From Chitinophaga pinensis DSM 2588 (GTDB taxonomy: Bacteria; Bacteroidota; Bacteroidia; Chitinophagales; Chitinophagaceae), in the NCBI RefSeq assembly GCF_000024005.1, contig NC_013132.1:682001-746000 (forward strand): a DNA stretch of 64,000 bases, given 5' to 3'. Numbering within the stretch: position 1 is the first letter of the stretch; the number at the start of each line of letters is the position of its first letter. The notes under the pieces are model-generated. The model was not told the origin of the DNA, searched no databases, and saw only the letters and a program-made list of their open reading frames with translations. The position numbers and the translations under genes are program-made. This document shows, one piece after another, positions 31,459 through 39,734 of the stretch.

Positions 31459-33931
31459 AACATTAGCACTATATGAGCACATACTAAGGGAATATCTTTC
31501 TGCTTATTTTGACAAACAGCAAAATATCAATCCAGTTGAGTTAAATAGAGAACGGTTTGCAACCAAAGCTTTATTTATTGCTACCATATTCTTCCTGAAA
31601 AATCACTCAGGTAAAACCCCGACAAAATTAGTGCAGGAAGCAAATGACTGGCTGAAAACCCAATTTGCACAGGAGAATTTGCTTTCAACGCTCATTGATA
31701 GTGTTAATCCTTTACTCATTCATCTTGTTAATAAACATTTCAGCGAAATAGACACAACGGATGTATTGTCACTGGATATATCCACCTTTTATGAAACGCT
31801 GTTAGGTATCGAAACAGGGAATGAAAATAATCTTGTTGAAATCTCTACCGGTAAGAATTATCGTAATAAACTAGGGAGTTATTATACCCCTTCTGAGCTT
31901 GCGAAATCCATTACACAAAAAACAATCGACACGTTTTTTACATCCAATTTTGGGATAAACAAATTATCTACGGCAAACCATGTAGATGCTGCTATTTTAA
32001 AAGAGATTTCAAGCATTAGTTTCGTGGACTTTTCCTGTGGAGGAGGTAATTTTCTGATAGAAATACTGAAGTATTTTGAGCAGGTTGCCAACAATTTAAA
32101 TGTTACTGCTGAAGAAAAGCTGCAAATACTCAGATCGGTCGCTAAAAACATCTCTGCCTTTGATGTTGATTGCCTTGCATTGGAAGTGGCAAAGTTAAAC
32201 TTATTGCTATCCACGGGGTTACATCATGCTTATGCAACTGTATCGGAAAATTTTATACATGGAAACTTCCTTTTACAAAGCACCTTTCCAATCGATGAAA
32301 AAAAGAAAATAGAAATTTTCTCCAGCGGTTTTATCTATCACGAAGCGCTTTCAATTTTCAAAGAAAAGGTGAGCAAATATGATGTAATTCTGGGAAATCC
32401 ACCCTGGGAAAAGATCCGTTTTGAAGAGAAGAAATTTTATGCCCTTTATGCTACCTCCATTTCAAATAATCATTTTAAGGAAAGCCGCATAGAGGAAATA
32501 AAAACAACTATTGAGAATAATACTCATTTAGCCGCGTTTTCTCAAAACTTTCAATCTGAAATAGAAAATGCAAAAAGTGATATCAAGAAAAACCCGGTGT
32601 TCAATCTCTCAAACAACGGAGAATTAAATACTTATGCATTATTTACTGATATCGCCATTAAATCAAAAACGCAGAGAGGCATAATTGGCTTGGTGTTAAA
32701 GAGTGCTATTGTAACCAGTCAGATTAATAAAACGCTCTTCCAGTATTTAACAAAGGAGCAACTTATCATTGCTATTTACGACTTTATCAACCGTAAGAAA
32801 ATATTTGCCATTGATAGCAGAGAACGGTTTTGCTTTCTTCTTTTGGGGAAAACGACTAAGTCGACATTCGATGTAGCCATGAACCTGGTGCAGGTATCAG
32901 CAATTCATTCGATCAAATCAAATGTCAGTATCTCCCATCAGGATCTGAAGATGTTGAATCCGCTTACTGGTATGCTTCCTAACTTTTCAACAAAAGAAGA
33001 GATCAGATTTCTGTTGAGAACGTCTAATGAATTCCCATTTTTCGGACAGATATATACTAAAGTGCGATTCGGCAGGATTGTTCATCTTACCAGTCATGCA
33101 ACATTCATCACAAAAAAGCAATCTGCTACAAATACGCCAGTGTATGAAGGTAAATTTTTCAATCAATTTAACGGGAGATATTCCGGCTTCAATAACGTAC
33201 CGGAGGAATTAAGGTATGGGAGTAAGTCATCATCGGCAGTATTAAGCGAAATAGCGGCGAATGGAAGAGCAGACTATCCTGAGTCGAGATTCTTTATAGA
33301 CACGGAAAAATGGATACAGCTATCAAAAAATCATACGGAGTCCTTTATGTTGGCCTGGAGAAGCCTGACTTCTGCCTCTAATACACGTACCTGTATTGCA
33401 ACGATCTTACCATTTATCCCCGCGCTGCAATCAGTGCAATTTCTAACGACATCTCCACACGATCTGTTATACTTATGTGGGATGTTTAACGCAGTTACTT
33501 TTGATTTTATCCTGAAGAAAAAACTTAGCGGAATTGACCTGACGCAGTCTGTAATCAATCAAATGCCGGTGCCCGAAGTCGAAAAGACCGCTATTGTTAT
33601 TCCATTTGACGGCCGTAATCTCAGTATTAAAGACCACATATCCTTACTCGTATTTTCACTTTTAGACGATGATATCCGGTTGAAACCACTTTTCGAAATA
33701 CTACACCTACAGGCTCCGGTTGAAGAAAGTCGTGCGTCTTTAATCAGAAAAGTAGACTTATTCTTTATGTCTCTTTACGGGTTAAGCGAATCAGAACTCA
33801 CATTGGTTCTCTCAGAATTCAGTAAACAATATACCCGGGAGGACCTGGAGTGGTTCAAAACAAATCTGAACGCTTTAAATAAAACCATAAGCTCTGCCGG
33901 TAGTAGCATTTCCCATCTTACCCCAGGCTGA
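31451..33931 (+). CDS. Eco57I-like N6-adenine DNA methyltransferase (second of a pair)
   Basis: An 826-residue protein. Motif X/approach segment NKLGSYYTPSELAKSI, motif I SFVDFSCGGGNFLIEIL, and motif IV NPPW in DVILGNPPWEKIRFEEKK are all present, as in Eco57I/PglX-type enzymes. The C-terminal half (RYGSKSSSAVLSEIAANG, ILKKKLSGIDLTQSVINQMPVP) resembles target-recognition regions. It is distinct from the upstream enzyme, overlapping it by 8 bp, so the pair may each modify one strand of an asymmetric site. Its last 57 bp overlap the 3' end of the convergent PLD nuclease gene. Confidence 0.88.
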   Translation: MDKTLALYEHILREYLSAYFDKQQNINPVELNRERFATKALFIATIFFLKNHSGKTPTKLVQEANDWLKTQFAQENLLSTLIDSVNPLLIHLVNKHFSEIDTTDVLSLDISTFYETLLGIETGNENNLVEISTGKNYRNKLGSYYTPSELAKSITQKTIDTFFTSNFGINKLSTANHVDAAILKEISSISFVDFSCGGGNFLIEILKYFEQVANNLNVTAEEKLQILRSVAKNISAFDVDCLALEVAKLNLLLSTGLHHAYATVSENFIHGNFLLQSTFPIDEKKKIEIFSSGFIYHEALSIFKEKVSKYDVILGNPPWEKIRFEEKKFYALYATSISNNHFKESRIEEIKTTIENNTHLAAFSQNFQSEIENAKSDIKKNPVFNLSNNGELNTYALFTDIAIKSKTQRGIIGLVLKSAIVTSQINKTLFQYLTKEQLIIAIYDFINRKKIFAIDSRERFCFLLLGKTTKSTFDVAMNLVQVSAIHSIKSNVSISHQDLKMLNPLTGMLPNFSTKEEIRFLLRTSNEFPFFGQIYTKVRFGRIVHLTSHATFITKKQSATNTPVYEGKFFNQFNGRYSGFNNVPEELRYGSKSSSAVLSEIAANGRADYPESRFFIDTEKWIQLSKNHTESFMLAWRSLTSASNTRTCIATILPFIPALQSVQFLTTSPHDLLYLCGMFNAVTFDFILKKKLSGIDLTQSVINQMPVPEVEKTAIVIPFDGRNLSIKDHISLLVFSLLDDDIRLKPLFEILHLQAPVEESRASLIRKVDLFFMSLYGLSESELTLVLSEFSKQYTREDLEWFKTNLNALNKTISSAGSSISHLTPG

Positions 33932-35104
33932 TGAGTACTGAATTAATCGATCCATCTCCTGCTTATCAAGAATCTCCAACTTGTAATTAGTTTCGTCGAT
34001 CCTTGTAAAGAGAAGAATTTTATCGATAAAGCCGCCTTCGTGGCCCAGCTCCATTCTGGAGATACGCGTTAACCGTTCCCCATCATCTGTTCTGCCTTTC
34101 AATTGTATTCTCCAGTTACTGTTATCTGGGGTATACTTTACCGTATTTCCTTTATAGATTTTATTTGCCAGATGTACGCTAAAATCCAGCGTTGTGCCAG
34201 TATCATCCGGATCAATTCCAAAATAACTTACACTACCGTCTATGTCCTGTCCATTTAAAACGCCTCTTTTAGATACATCAAGCTGGTTTTTTGAGCCTCC
34301 TGTCATCTTTCCGGTTTCTACCCACATCATACCTGTTTTCAACTCAATCTCTTCATTGACTACTTTCACGCTGTCATCGTCTTCAATGATTATTTCATCT
34401 TTATTAACAACATTCTTAAATCCTTTAGGAGGCCGCTTGGGTGTCAACTTCTGGAACGTTTTTAATAAAGCATCATAATCGGCTGATTTTTTCTCCGCAT
34501 ACTCTTTATTGATGTTATTGAATTTTTTTCTGCTTTCCGCTTCAGGTAGAACAATCCTATTCGCTACAAGCAGGGCCAGTATATCCGCTGTCAATCGTTT
34601 ACAATTAGGATGAGTCCTGTCCATAACTTTTCCATAGTAGCTATAAATACTTGCAAGAAATGCCATCCCTTCCGCATCATCGCTACCTATTTTCACAGCA
34701 ATAGAAGATTCAATACTCTGAAAGAGACCTCTTTCTGTAAGATTGGATGAACCAATCAGGACTTGTGAATATTGCTGTCCTTTAAAGATATATATCTTAG
34801 GGTGATAGATAATATTATTGGGGGAAAAAACAACATAGGTCTCAATATCCAGCTCAAGCAACTTTTCAAGTGCTTCCTTTGAGGTGCCGTTCAGGTCAAC
34901 ACCGATAAACAAACAAACCTGTCCTTCTCTCGCACGGAAAGCTGTAAGTTGATCAAGTATGTTCTTCAATCCTCCTATACTCAAAAATGCGACAAATGCA
35001 TTAAAAACATTAAGAGCTGTATTACCCAGTGCTTCAATTACCAGATTTCCTACAGGATTATCATTAACGGGATCCAAACCTTGCCCTATAAATTTTAGTT
35101 CCAT
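33875..35104 (-). CDS. PLD-fold restriction endonuclease (NgoFVII/BfiI-like)
   Basis: A 409-residue protein. An N-terminal phospholipase-D-type nuclease domain (about residues 1-175) has one catalytic motif: H and K in YHPKIYIFKG, then GSSNLTERGL with the following acidic residue ESS. One motif per chain implies an active dimer, as in BfiI. A middle linker (AEKKSADYDALLKTFQKL) leads to a C-terminal domain (GSVSYFGIDPDDTGTTLDF, WRIQLKGRTDDGERLTRISR) like the B3-type DNA-binding part of NgoFVII-family enzymes. PLD nucleases cut without metal ions. It is convergent with the methyltransferases, overlapping by 57 bp, and is probably the cutting partner of that pair. Confidence 0.82.
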   Translation of the reverse strand: MELKFIGQGLDPVNDNPVGNLVIEALGNTALNVFNAFVAFLSIGGLKNILDQLTAFRAREGQVCLFIGVDLNGTSKEALEKLLELDIETYVVFSPNNIIYHPKIYIFKGQQYSQVLIGSSNLTERGLFQSIESSIAVKIGSDDAEGMAFLASIYSYYGKVMDRTHPNCKRLTADILALLVANRIVLPEAESRKKFNNINKEYAEKKSADYDALLKTFQKLTPKRPPKGFKNVVNKDEIIIEDDDSVKVVNEEIELKTGMMWVETGKMTGGSKNQLDVSKRGVLNGQDIDGSVSYFGIDPDDTGTTLDFSVHLANKIYKGNTVKYTPDNSNWRIQLKGRTDDGERLTRISRMELGHEGGFIDKILLFTRIDETNYKLEILDKQEMDRLIQYSSAWGKMGNATTGRAYGFI

Positions 35105-35393
35105 TCATCAAAGTTGATAGTTAAGCTATAGAAACAATCGAGTGATGGGGCGAATCCGATATCAGACCCAAAACTTCTTAAAAAGCGGCAATTGTAATTT
35201 TATAAAAATACAGATAACGTGATAAATACAAAAGAAAAAGGACGGTGTTGCTACAAGTCTGTTTCTTTCAACCTCATAGCCAGACAATTACTAAACACGC
35301 GGCGGAATGGCCAGACTGTTTCCACCAAAAAGGAAAAAGTATCTTCGCTGCTATTACATATGCCAATCAATCATCCAAAGTCACCCTCATTCA

Positions 35394-35792
35394 ATGGAAC
35401 AACAGGAATCAAAACAATACTGGGAAATCTTTGAAATTAAAGTCCGGCCGCTCACGGAAAGGCAGCAACGGACTATTGCCTATAACTTTTGTTTACTTAT
35501 CGAAAAGGACCTGGACGACCTGGGTAAAGGCGCGCTTAAACTTGTACAGCAACTTACAGCTGGTGATATATCATCAGAAGAATGTACCGCTTACCGGGAG
35601 CAATTACAACATCGACTCCCTGATGAGGGGACAAGTCCATACAGCCCTTTGATCTGGGCTTTAACACCCCATACTGCGTCTTATCCCGCCTGGTATTCGG
35701 CGGCTATTGTGGGATTAAATGTAATTGATCTCGGGAGGAGTACGTTTCCGGAATTGACTGATTTGACAAAGGAAATTTTGAATAGTTTTTAA
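35394..35792 (+). CDS. Small hypothetical protein of the defence island
   Basis: A 132-residue soluble protein from an ATG at 35394 (MEQQESKQYWEIFEIKV). It is mostly helical with LIEKDLDDLGKGALKLVQQL and a C-terminal half containing WALTPHTASYPAWYSAAIVG. I do not recognise a family. It sits between the PLD nuclease and a decayed toxin-antitoxin locus, and its last ~90 bp overlap the convergent remnant frame. The size and place would fit an immunity or accessory protein, but this is only context. Confidence 0.6.
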   Translation: MEQQESKQYWEIFEIKVRPLTERQQRTIAYNFCLLIEKDLDDLGKGALKLVQQLTAGDISSEECTAYREQLQHRLPDEGTSPYSPLIWALTPHTASYPAWYSAAIVGLNVIDLGRSTFPELTDLTKEILNSF

Positions 35793-36228
35793 TGGACAGG
35801 GACGGAGATTCCCTGTGTCCTCTTAACAAACTGAGTGCTGTACCTCCGACTAATCTAAAGTCAGACAATTCAGGTAAACTCATTAACCGACTTAAAACAT
35901 TGAATAATTCTTCGCTCGTTGTGTTCCGTAGAGCATTTGTAATCACTATTGTGAAGATGGAAAGTCTGCGTGAAATAACTTGCGCCCGAGGCAAAAGTCT
36001 CTCTGCGTTCGTGAGAATAAACCGGACTTTGTCGCTGCCATAACAACGAATAACTTCTCTAATATCATTCGAGGTTCCTCGTTCCATAGCTCTTACAAGA
36101 GTAAACTCAGGATACCGATCGAAATCTAATTGCTTTAAATCCACGTCCCAGAAAGCCCTACGGGACAATGTCGGTTTCGCTATGTTAAAGTTCGTTGCAC
36201 TATTCCAATATAAATAATTTAGTGTCAT
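35704..36228 (-). pseudogene. Decayed AbiE-type locus: DUF6922 antitoxin fused to truncated AbiEii toxin
   Basis: The N-terminal ~90 residues (LNYLYWNSATNFNIAKPTLS, RAFWDVDLKQLDFDRYPEF, MERGTSNDIREVIRCYG) match the DUF6922 proteins that serve as antitoxins for AbiEii/AbiGii nucleotidyltransferase toxins. The frame then runs directly into a toxin N-terminus (LRNTTSEELFNVLSRLMSLP, FRLVGGTALSLLRGHRES), normally a separate gene. Homology stops after GHRES at about 35805, just before the D-x-D catalytic residues; the rest is unrelated tail. So a deletion has joined the antitoxin to the toxin start and another removed the toxin body. The product cannot be an active toxin. Confidence 0.72.
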
Positions 36229-36259
36229 TTTTGGGTTAATGGTCACCAAATAAAAACAA

Positions 36260-36287
36260 AAAAGGCAATCATTGCTGATTGCCTTTT
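36260..36287. terminator. Bidirectional terminator after tRNA-Asn
   Basis: AAAAGGCAATCA and TGATTGCCTTTT pair perfectly over 12 bp around TTGC, with A and T tracts on both sides. Confidence 0.9.
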
Positions 36288-36295
36288 CTTTTCCG

Positions 36296-36369
36296 CTCCC
36301 CCTGCTGGACTTGAACCAGCGACCCTCTGATTAACAGTCAGATGCTCTAACCAACTGAGCTAAGGAGGA
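36296..36369 (-). tRNA. tRNA-Asn (anticodon GUU)
   Basis: Read on the minus strand: acceptor TCCTCCT/AGGGGGA, D arm GCTC/GAGC with loop AGTTGGTTA, anticodon stem TCTGA/TCAGA with loop CTGTTAA (anticodon GTT), T arm GCTGG/CCAGC with loop TTCAAGT, discriminator G. The defence island begins on the 3' side of this gene, a common integration position, though no second copy of the 3' end was found to mark an att site. Confidence 0.96.
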
Positions 36370-36441
36370 GTGTTTTTCCCGTTTCGGGATTGCAAAGATA
36401 GATTTTTTCTTATTCCCGCCAAATATTTTTCAACTTTTTCT

Positions 36442-38049
36442 TCAAAAAGAATTTACCAATATCAGAAAACGCTTTTCCAGCGAGGATTCCCGCGTATAAA
36501 AATTTACAAATTGCAAGTCTAATCTGGTCACCGGGAACTGTGCAAATGATTTTATCTCCTTCACGGCATATCCTTTTGCGATTAAAGAATCCCTGTGTTC
36601 CGCCGTTGTAAAAACAAGTGATGGCCCCGCAGGGATCGTATCATATCGCAGGAGAGGAGCATCAAGGTAATATTCCATCGCATATGAGTTCAGCCCATAA
36701 AAACCTACCGCCCCACCTTTCAGCTCACTGTTTGCATAGAACGCGGCGGTGCTTCCACTTTGATATCGGAGCACATCCGGATAGAACAGTCCATTGAGAA
36801 AAATATTTAAAAGAAATGCCGCTATGCAGGTACGGAAGAATACACGTGGCATTCCTTTCAACGGAAACCATATAAAAACGGCCGTTCCTATCACAATAAG
36901 CCCGACGGCCCAAAAATGGATTTCAGGTCTGTAAAGCGCCCATATTGCGATAATAGCGACACCCATGATCCCCATCAGGATGTACTGCGTAATCCGGAAC
37001 ACTTTTTCCTTCACATCATCTACAATATACTTCGCCGTTAAGATGGCAAAGAAAGGGAAGATGATATTCAGATAGTGTGGTAACTGGAACTTCGACAAAG
37101 AGAATAGCAGGAAGGTCGACAAAGCAGCGCTGATACAATAATATTCAGGAGCTGATTTTCCTTTTCTGATAAAGTTGACGACGGCAACATACAGGAAAAT
37201 AGACCAGGGCAGGAATGCCCATAACAGGGTATGCAGGAAAAAAGAGGGATCGCCATGCCCTTTAATGGGTCCGTTATTCATAAAACGCCCAAACTGGCTG
37301 TCCCAGAAAAAGAAACGGATACCCGATACGCCAGTCTGTCCAAAAACTACTTTCTCCGGATGCGCATCAAACTGTTGATAGAGCGCGTATAATTCCGGTG
37401 TGATGAAAATACCGATCAACAGGGCTACCACTAGCCAGCGCCAGTGAAACAGCTCCTTCCATTGCCTGGTAAAAGTATACTGACCGATAAAAGCAAACCC
37501 TATGGGAACCAATGCAAAAGGCCCCTTTGTCATCACTGCGCAGGCAGCAAATAAAGCGCCCGGCAGCAGCTGCCGTTTATACAGGTGATAAACACTGGCA
37601 ATGATCAGTCCTGTCAGGTAAGGCTCTGCTCGTACATCCGTACTGGATATGACCAGGTGTTCCGCAGAGAGGAAGATACAGACTGCCCAGAGGGCTACTT
37701 TTTCACTGTATACCAACAGGTCTTTGGCAAACTTATAAGTATAGATCACGCCCAGCATCAACAATAAAAACGCTGGTAGTTTATAGGCAAAACTTGTAAA
37801 TCCGAAAAGCAGATAGGAGAGGGCAGCCATCCAGAAAGGAAAATGTGGCTTATCCAGCCAGTCATGTCCATCAGCGACCAGGTTCAGGTAGTCATGATGC
37901 TGCACCATATGTTTGGCTATCCCGGCATAAAGGGCGCCATCGGGTTCCATAATAGTAACGGGAAGACCGGTCATATGCATGAATATCAGCAGACCGATCA
38001 TCATCCGGCAGACTTGTTTCTCTGAGATAGAATAGACTGTCATGCGCAA
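36442..38049 (-). CDS. GT39-type membrane glycosyltransferase (ArnT/PMT-like)
   Basis: A 535-residue membrane protein with about 11-12 helices and a C-terminal soluble part. The first periplasmic loop has the acidic motif EPDGALYAGIAKHM expected of GT-C enzymes of the ArnT/PMT family, and LDKPHFPFWMAALSYLLFG and DVRAEPYLTGL match the conserved family pattern. Such enzymes move a sugar from a polyprenyl-phosphate carrier to lipid A, protein or another acceptor on the outer face of the inner membrane. Donor and acceptor here are unknown. It stands just upstream of the Rieske protein on the same strand but 63 bp away. Confidence 0.88.
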   Translation of the reverse strand: MRMTVYSISEKQVCRMMIGLLIFMHMTGLPVTIMEPDGALYAGIAKHMVQHHDYLNLVADGHDWLDKPHFPFWMAALSYLLFGFTSFAYKLPAFLLLMLGVIYTYKFAKDLLVYSEKVALWAVCIFLSAEHLVISSTDVRAEPYLTGLIIASVYHLYKRQLLPGALFAACAVMTKGPFALVPIGFAFIGQYTFTRQWKELFHWRWLVVALLIGIFITPELYALYQQFDAHPEKVVFGQTGVSGIRFFFWDSQFGRFMNNGPIKGHGDPSFFLHTLLWAFLPWSIFLYVAVVNFIRKGKSAPEYYCISAALSTFLLFSLSKFQLPHYLNIIFPFFAILTAKYIVDDVKEKVFRITQYILMGIMGVAIIAIWALYRPEIHFWAVGLIVIGTAVFIWFPLKGMPRVFFRTCIAAFLLNIFLNGLFYPDVLRYQSGSTAAFYANSELKGGAVGFYGLNSYAMEYYLDAPLLRYDTIPAGPSLVFTTAEHRDSLIAKGYAVKEIKSFAQFPVTRLDLQFVNFYTRESSLEKRFLILVNSF

Positions 38050-38112
38050 AAATTACAGCACTGCTGGCATTTCCGCAAAACAGCCGGGGCTTTTAATAGA
38101 AAATTAACAGGC

Positions 38113-38451
38113 TTACCAGCCGAAAAGGCTTGATTTCTCTAATCCGATATAAAGGCCATCTGCCCGTTGCTCAAGGGGATAGGTCTTGAGGTAAAACCCT
38201 TCTCCACTGCTATTATAACCGTTTTTAACATTAAAACGGTAACGGTGCAGGGGACAAACAACATTACCGGCATCATCCATAAAACCATCCGCCATAATGC
38301 CGCTTGCGTGAGGACATTTATAGGCGAAGGCAAAGATCTGCTCTTCATATCTGGTATAGCAGATCTTTTTACCCTGGACCTCCAGGACGCCAATCTCACC
38401 TTCTCTTGCGTACAGGTCTGATAAACGATGCCAGTTGTATTGCTTTGCCAT
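38113..38451 (-). CDS. Rieske [2Fe-2S] ferredoxin-like protein
   Basis: A 112-residue small soluble protein with the two Rieske cluster motifs: CPHASG (C-x-H) and CPLHRYRF (C-x-x-H), separated by about 17 residues, as in NirD-type and dioxygenase ferredoxins. It would carry single electrons to an unidentified partner. It starts 8 bp after the hflX stop codon and is likely co-transcribed with hflX, although no functional link is obvious. Confidence 0.9.
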   Translation of the reverse strand: MAKQYNWHRLSDLYAREGEIGVLEVQGKKICYTRYEEQIFAFAYKCPHASGIMADGFMDDAGNVVCPLHRYRFNVKNGYNSSGEGFYLKTYPLEQRADGLYIGLEKSSLFGW

Positions 38452-38459
38452 GCTAAGAA

Positions 38460-39650
38460 TTAATAGAAATATTCGCTCTTGTAAGGATAACGTACCCGAT
38501 ACAGTTCCACTACCTTACTGAGGATAGTCGCCCGCAGTTCTTCGACATTTTTGCGCTCCGTTGCAGAAATAAACACACAGTTACCCTGGGTTCTGGTCTG
38601 CCAGTTTTCCTTCAGCTGATTCAGAATATCCTGTTTGATATCCTCCGTCAGCCATTTGTCGAACGTCTGCTCTTCATACAGGTCCATCTTATTGAAGACC
38701 ATGATGATAGGCTTATCGAAGGCCTTCAGTTCGTGCAATGTGCGGTTTACCACCTCTACCTGGTCTTCATACTGTGGATGGGAAACATCCACTACATGCA
38801 GCAGAATATCGCTTTCTCTTACCTCATCCAGGGTCGATTTGAAGCTCTCTACCAGGTGGTGAGGGAGTTTACGGATAAACCCTACGGTATCGCTCAGCAG
38901 GAATGCGGTCTGGTCAAATACCACCTTACGGGTAGTCGTATCCAGCGTCGCAAACAGCTTGTTTTCGGCAAATACCTCGCTTTTACTCATCAGGTTCATG
39001 ATGGTACTCTTACCCACGTTGGTATATCCTACCAGGGCTACACGGATGTATTCACCACGGTCCTTACGCTGGGTAAGTGACTGCTTATCAATTTCCGCCA
39101 GCCTTTTCCTGAGCAGGGCTACCTTTTCCTTAATGATACGACGGTCTGTTTCAATCTCCGTTTCACCCGGACCACGGCTACCGATACCACCTCCCTGTCT
39201 TTCCAGGTGACTCCACATACCTTTCAGACGTGGCAGGATATACTGGTACTGGGCCAGCTCTACCTGCACTTTCGCCTGAGCCGTACGGGCACGGCGGGCA
39301 AAGATGTCCAGAATGAGGTCACTACGGTCTATCACCTTCACATTCAGCACTTTCTCTATGTTCGCTATCTGAGAACCGGTCAGTTCATCGTCAAAAATGA
39401 CCAGATTGATATTTCTTCCTGCAATGAAATCCCTGATCTCTTCCAGCTTACCCTTTCCAACGAAGGTCGCTCTGTCGGGACGGGCCAGTTTTTGGGTGAA
39501 CTTTTTTACAGTTATAGCACCAGCCGTCTCAGCGAGGAAAACCAGCTCATCCAGATACTCCTGTACCTGACGGTCTGACTGCTCCTTGTGGATTACGCCC
39601 ACAATAACGGCCCGTTCTTCCTGTTGTACAACTTGTTTCTTTTCAATCAA
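38460..39650 (-). CDS. hflX: GTPase HflX
   Basis: A 396-residue ribosome-associated GTPase that splits stalled ribosomes under stress. The N-terminal HflX domain (about 1-195) has the typical GGGIGSRGPGETEIETDRR glycine-rich segment. The G domain follows: Walker A GYTNVGKST, switch region LDTTTRK, G3 DTVGFIRKLPHHLVESF, G4 NKMD, G5 FISATERKN. The C-terminal tail is short (VELYRVRYPYKSEYFY). Length is normal. Its -7 box TACCTTTG lies 20-27 bp upstream. It is divergent from the S9 peptidase and is followed by the Rieske gene after 8 bp. Confidence 0.97.
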   Translation of the reverse strand: MIEKKQVVQQEERAVIVGVIHKEQSDRQVQEYLDELVFLAETAGAITVKKFTQKLARPDRATFVGKGKLEEIRDFIAGRNINLVIFDDELTGSQIANIEKVLNVKVIDRSDLILDIFARRARTAQAKVQVELAQYQYILPRLKGMWSHLERQGGGIGSRGPGETEIETDRRIIKEKVALLRKRLAEIDKQSLTQRKDRGEYIRVALVGYTNVGKSTIMNLMSKSEVFAENKLFATLDTTTRKVVFDQTAFLLSDTVGFIRKLPHHLVESFKSTLDEVRESDILLHVVDVSHPQYEDQVEVVNRTLHELKAFDKPIIMVFNKMDLYEEQTFDKWLTEDIKQDILNQLKENWQTRTQGNCVFISATERKNVEELRATILSKVVELYRVRYPYKSEYFY

Positions 39651-39669
39651 AGTATATAAAAATTTACTG

Positions 39670-39677
39670 CAAAGGTA
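39670..39677 (-). promoter_or_regulatory. hflX promoter -7 box
   Basis: Minus strand TACCTTTG matches the Bacteroidota consensus TAnnTTTG exactly, 20 bp before the hflX start codon. Confidence 0.65.
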
Positions 39678-39734
39678 TGGAATTAGTCCATAGCACTATT
39701 TTCCCTACTTTTAGCGTCCAAACAGAATCTGAAC

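Noticed and set aside
28837..33931. BREX or DISARM system
   Set aside because: Apart from PglX-like methyltransferases and a PLD protein, none of the required ATPase, helicase, BrxZ/PglZ or DrmA/B genes is present.
36296..36369. tRNA-Asn as an integration site with a direct-repeat att pair
   Set aside because: No second copy of the tRNA 3' end was seen at the left island edge, and no integrase gene is present.
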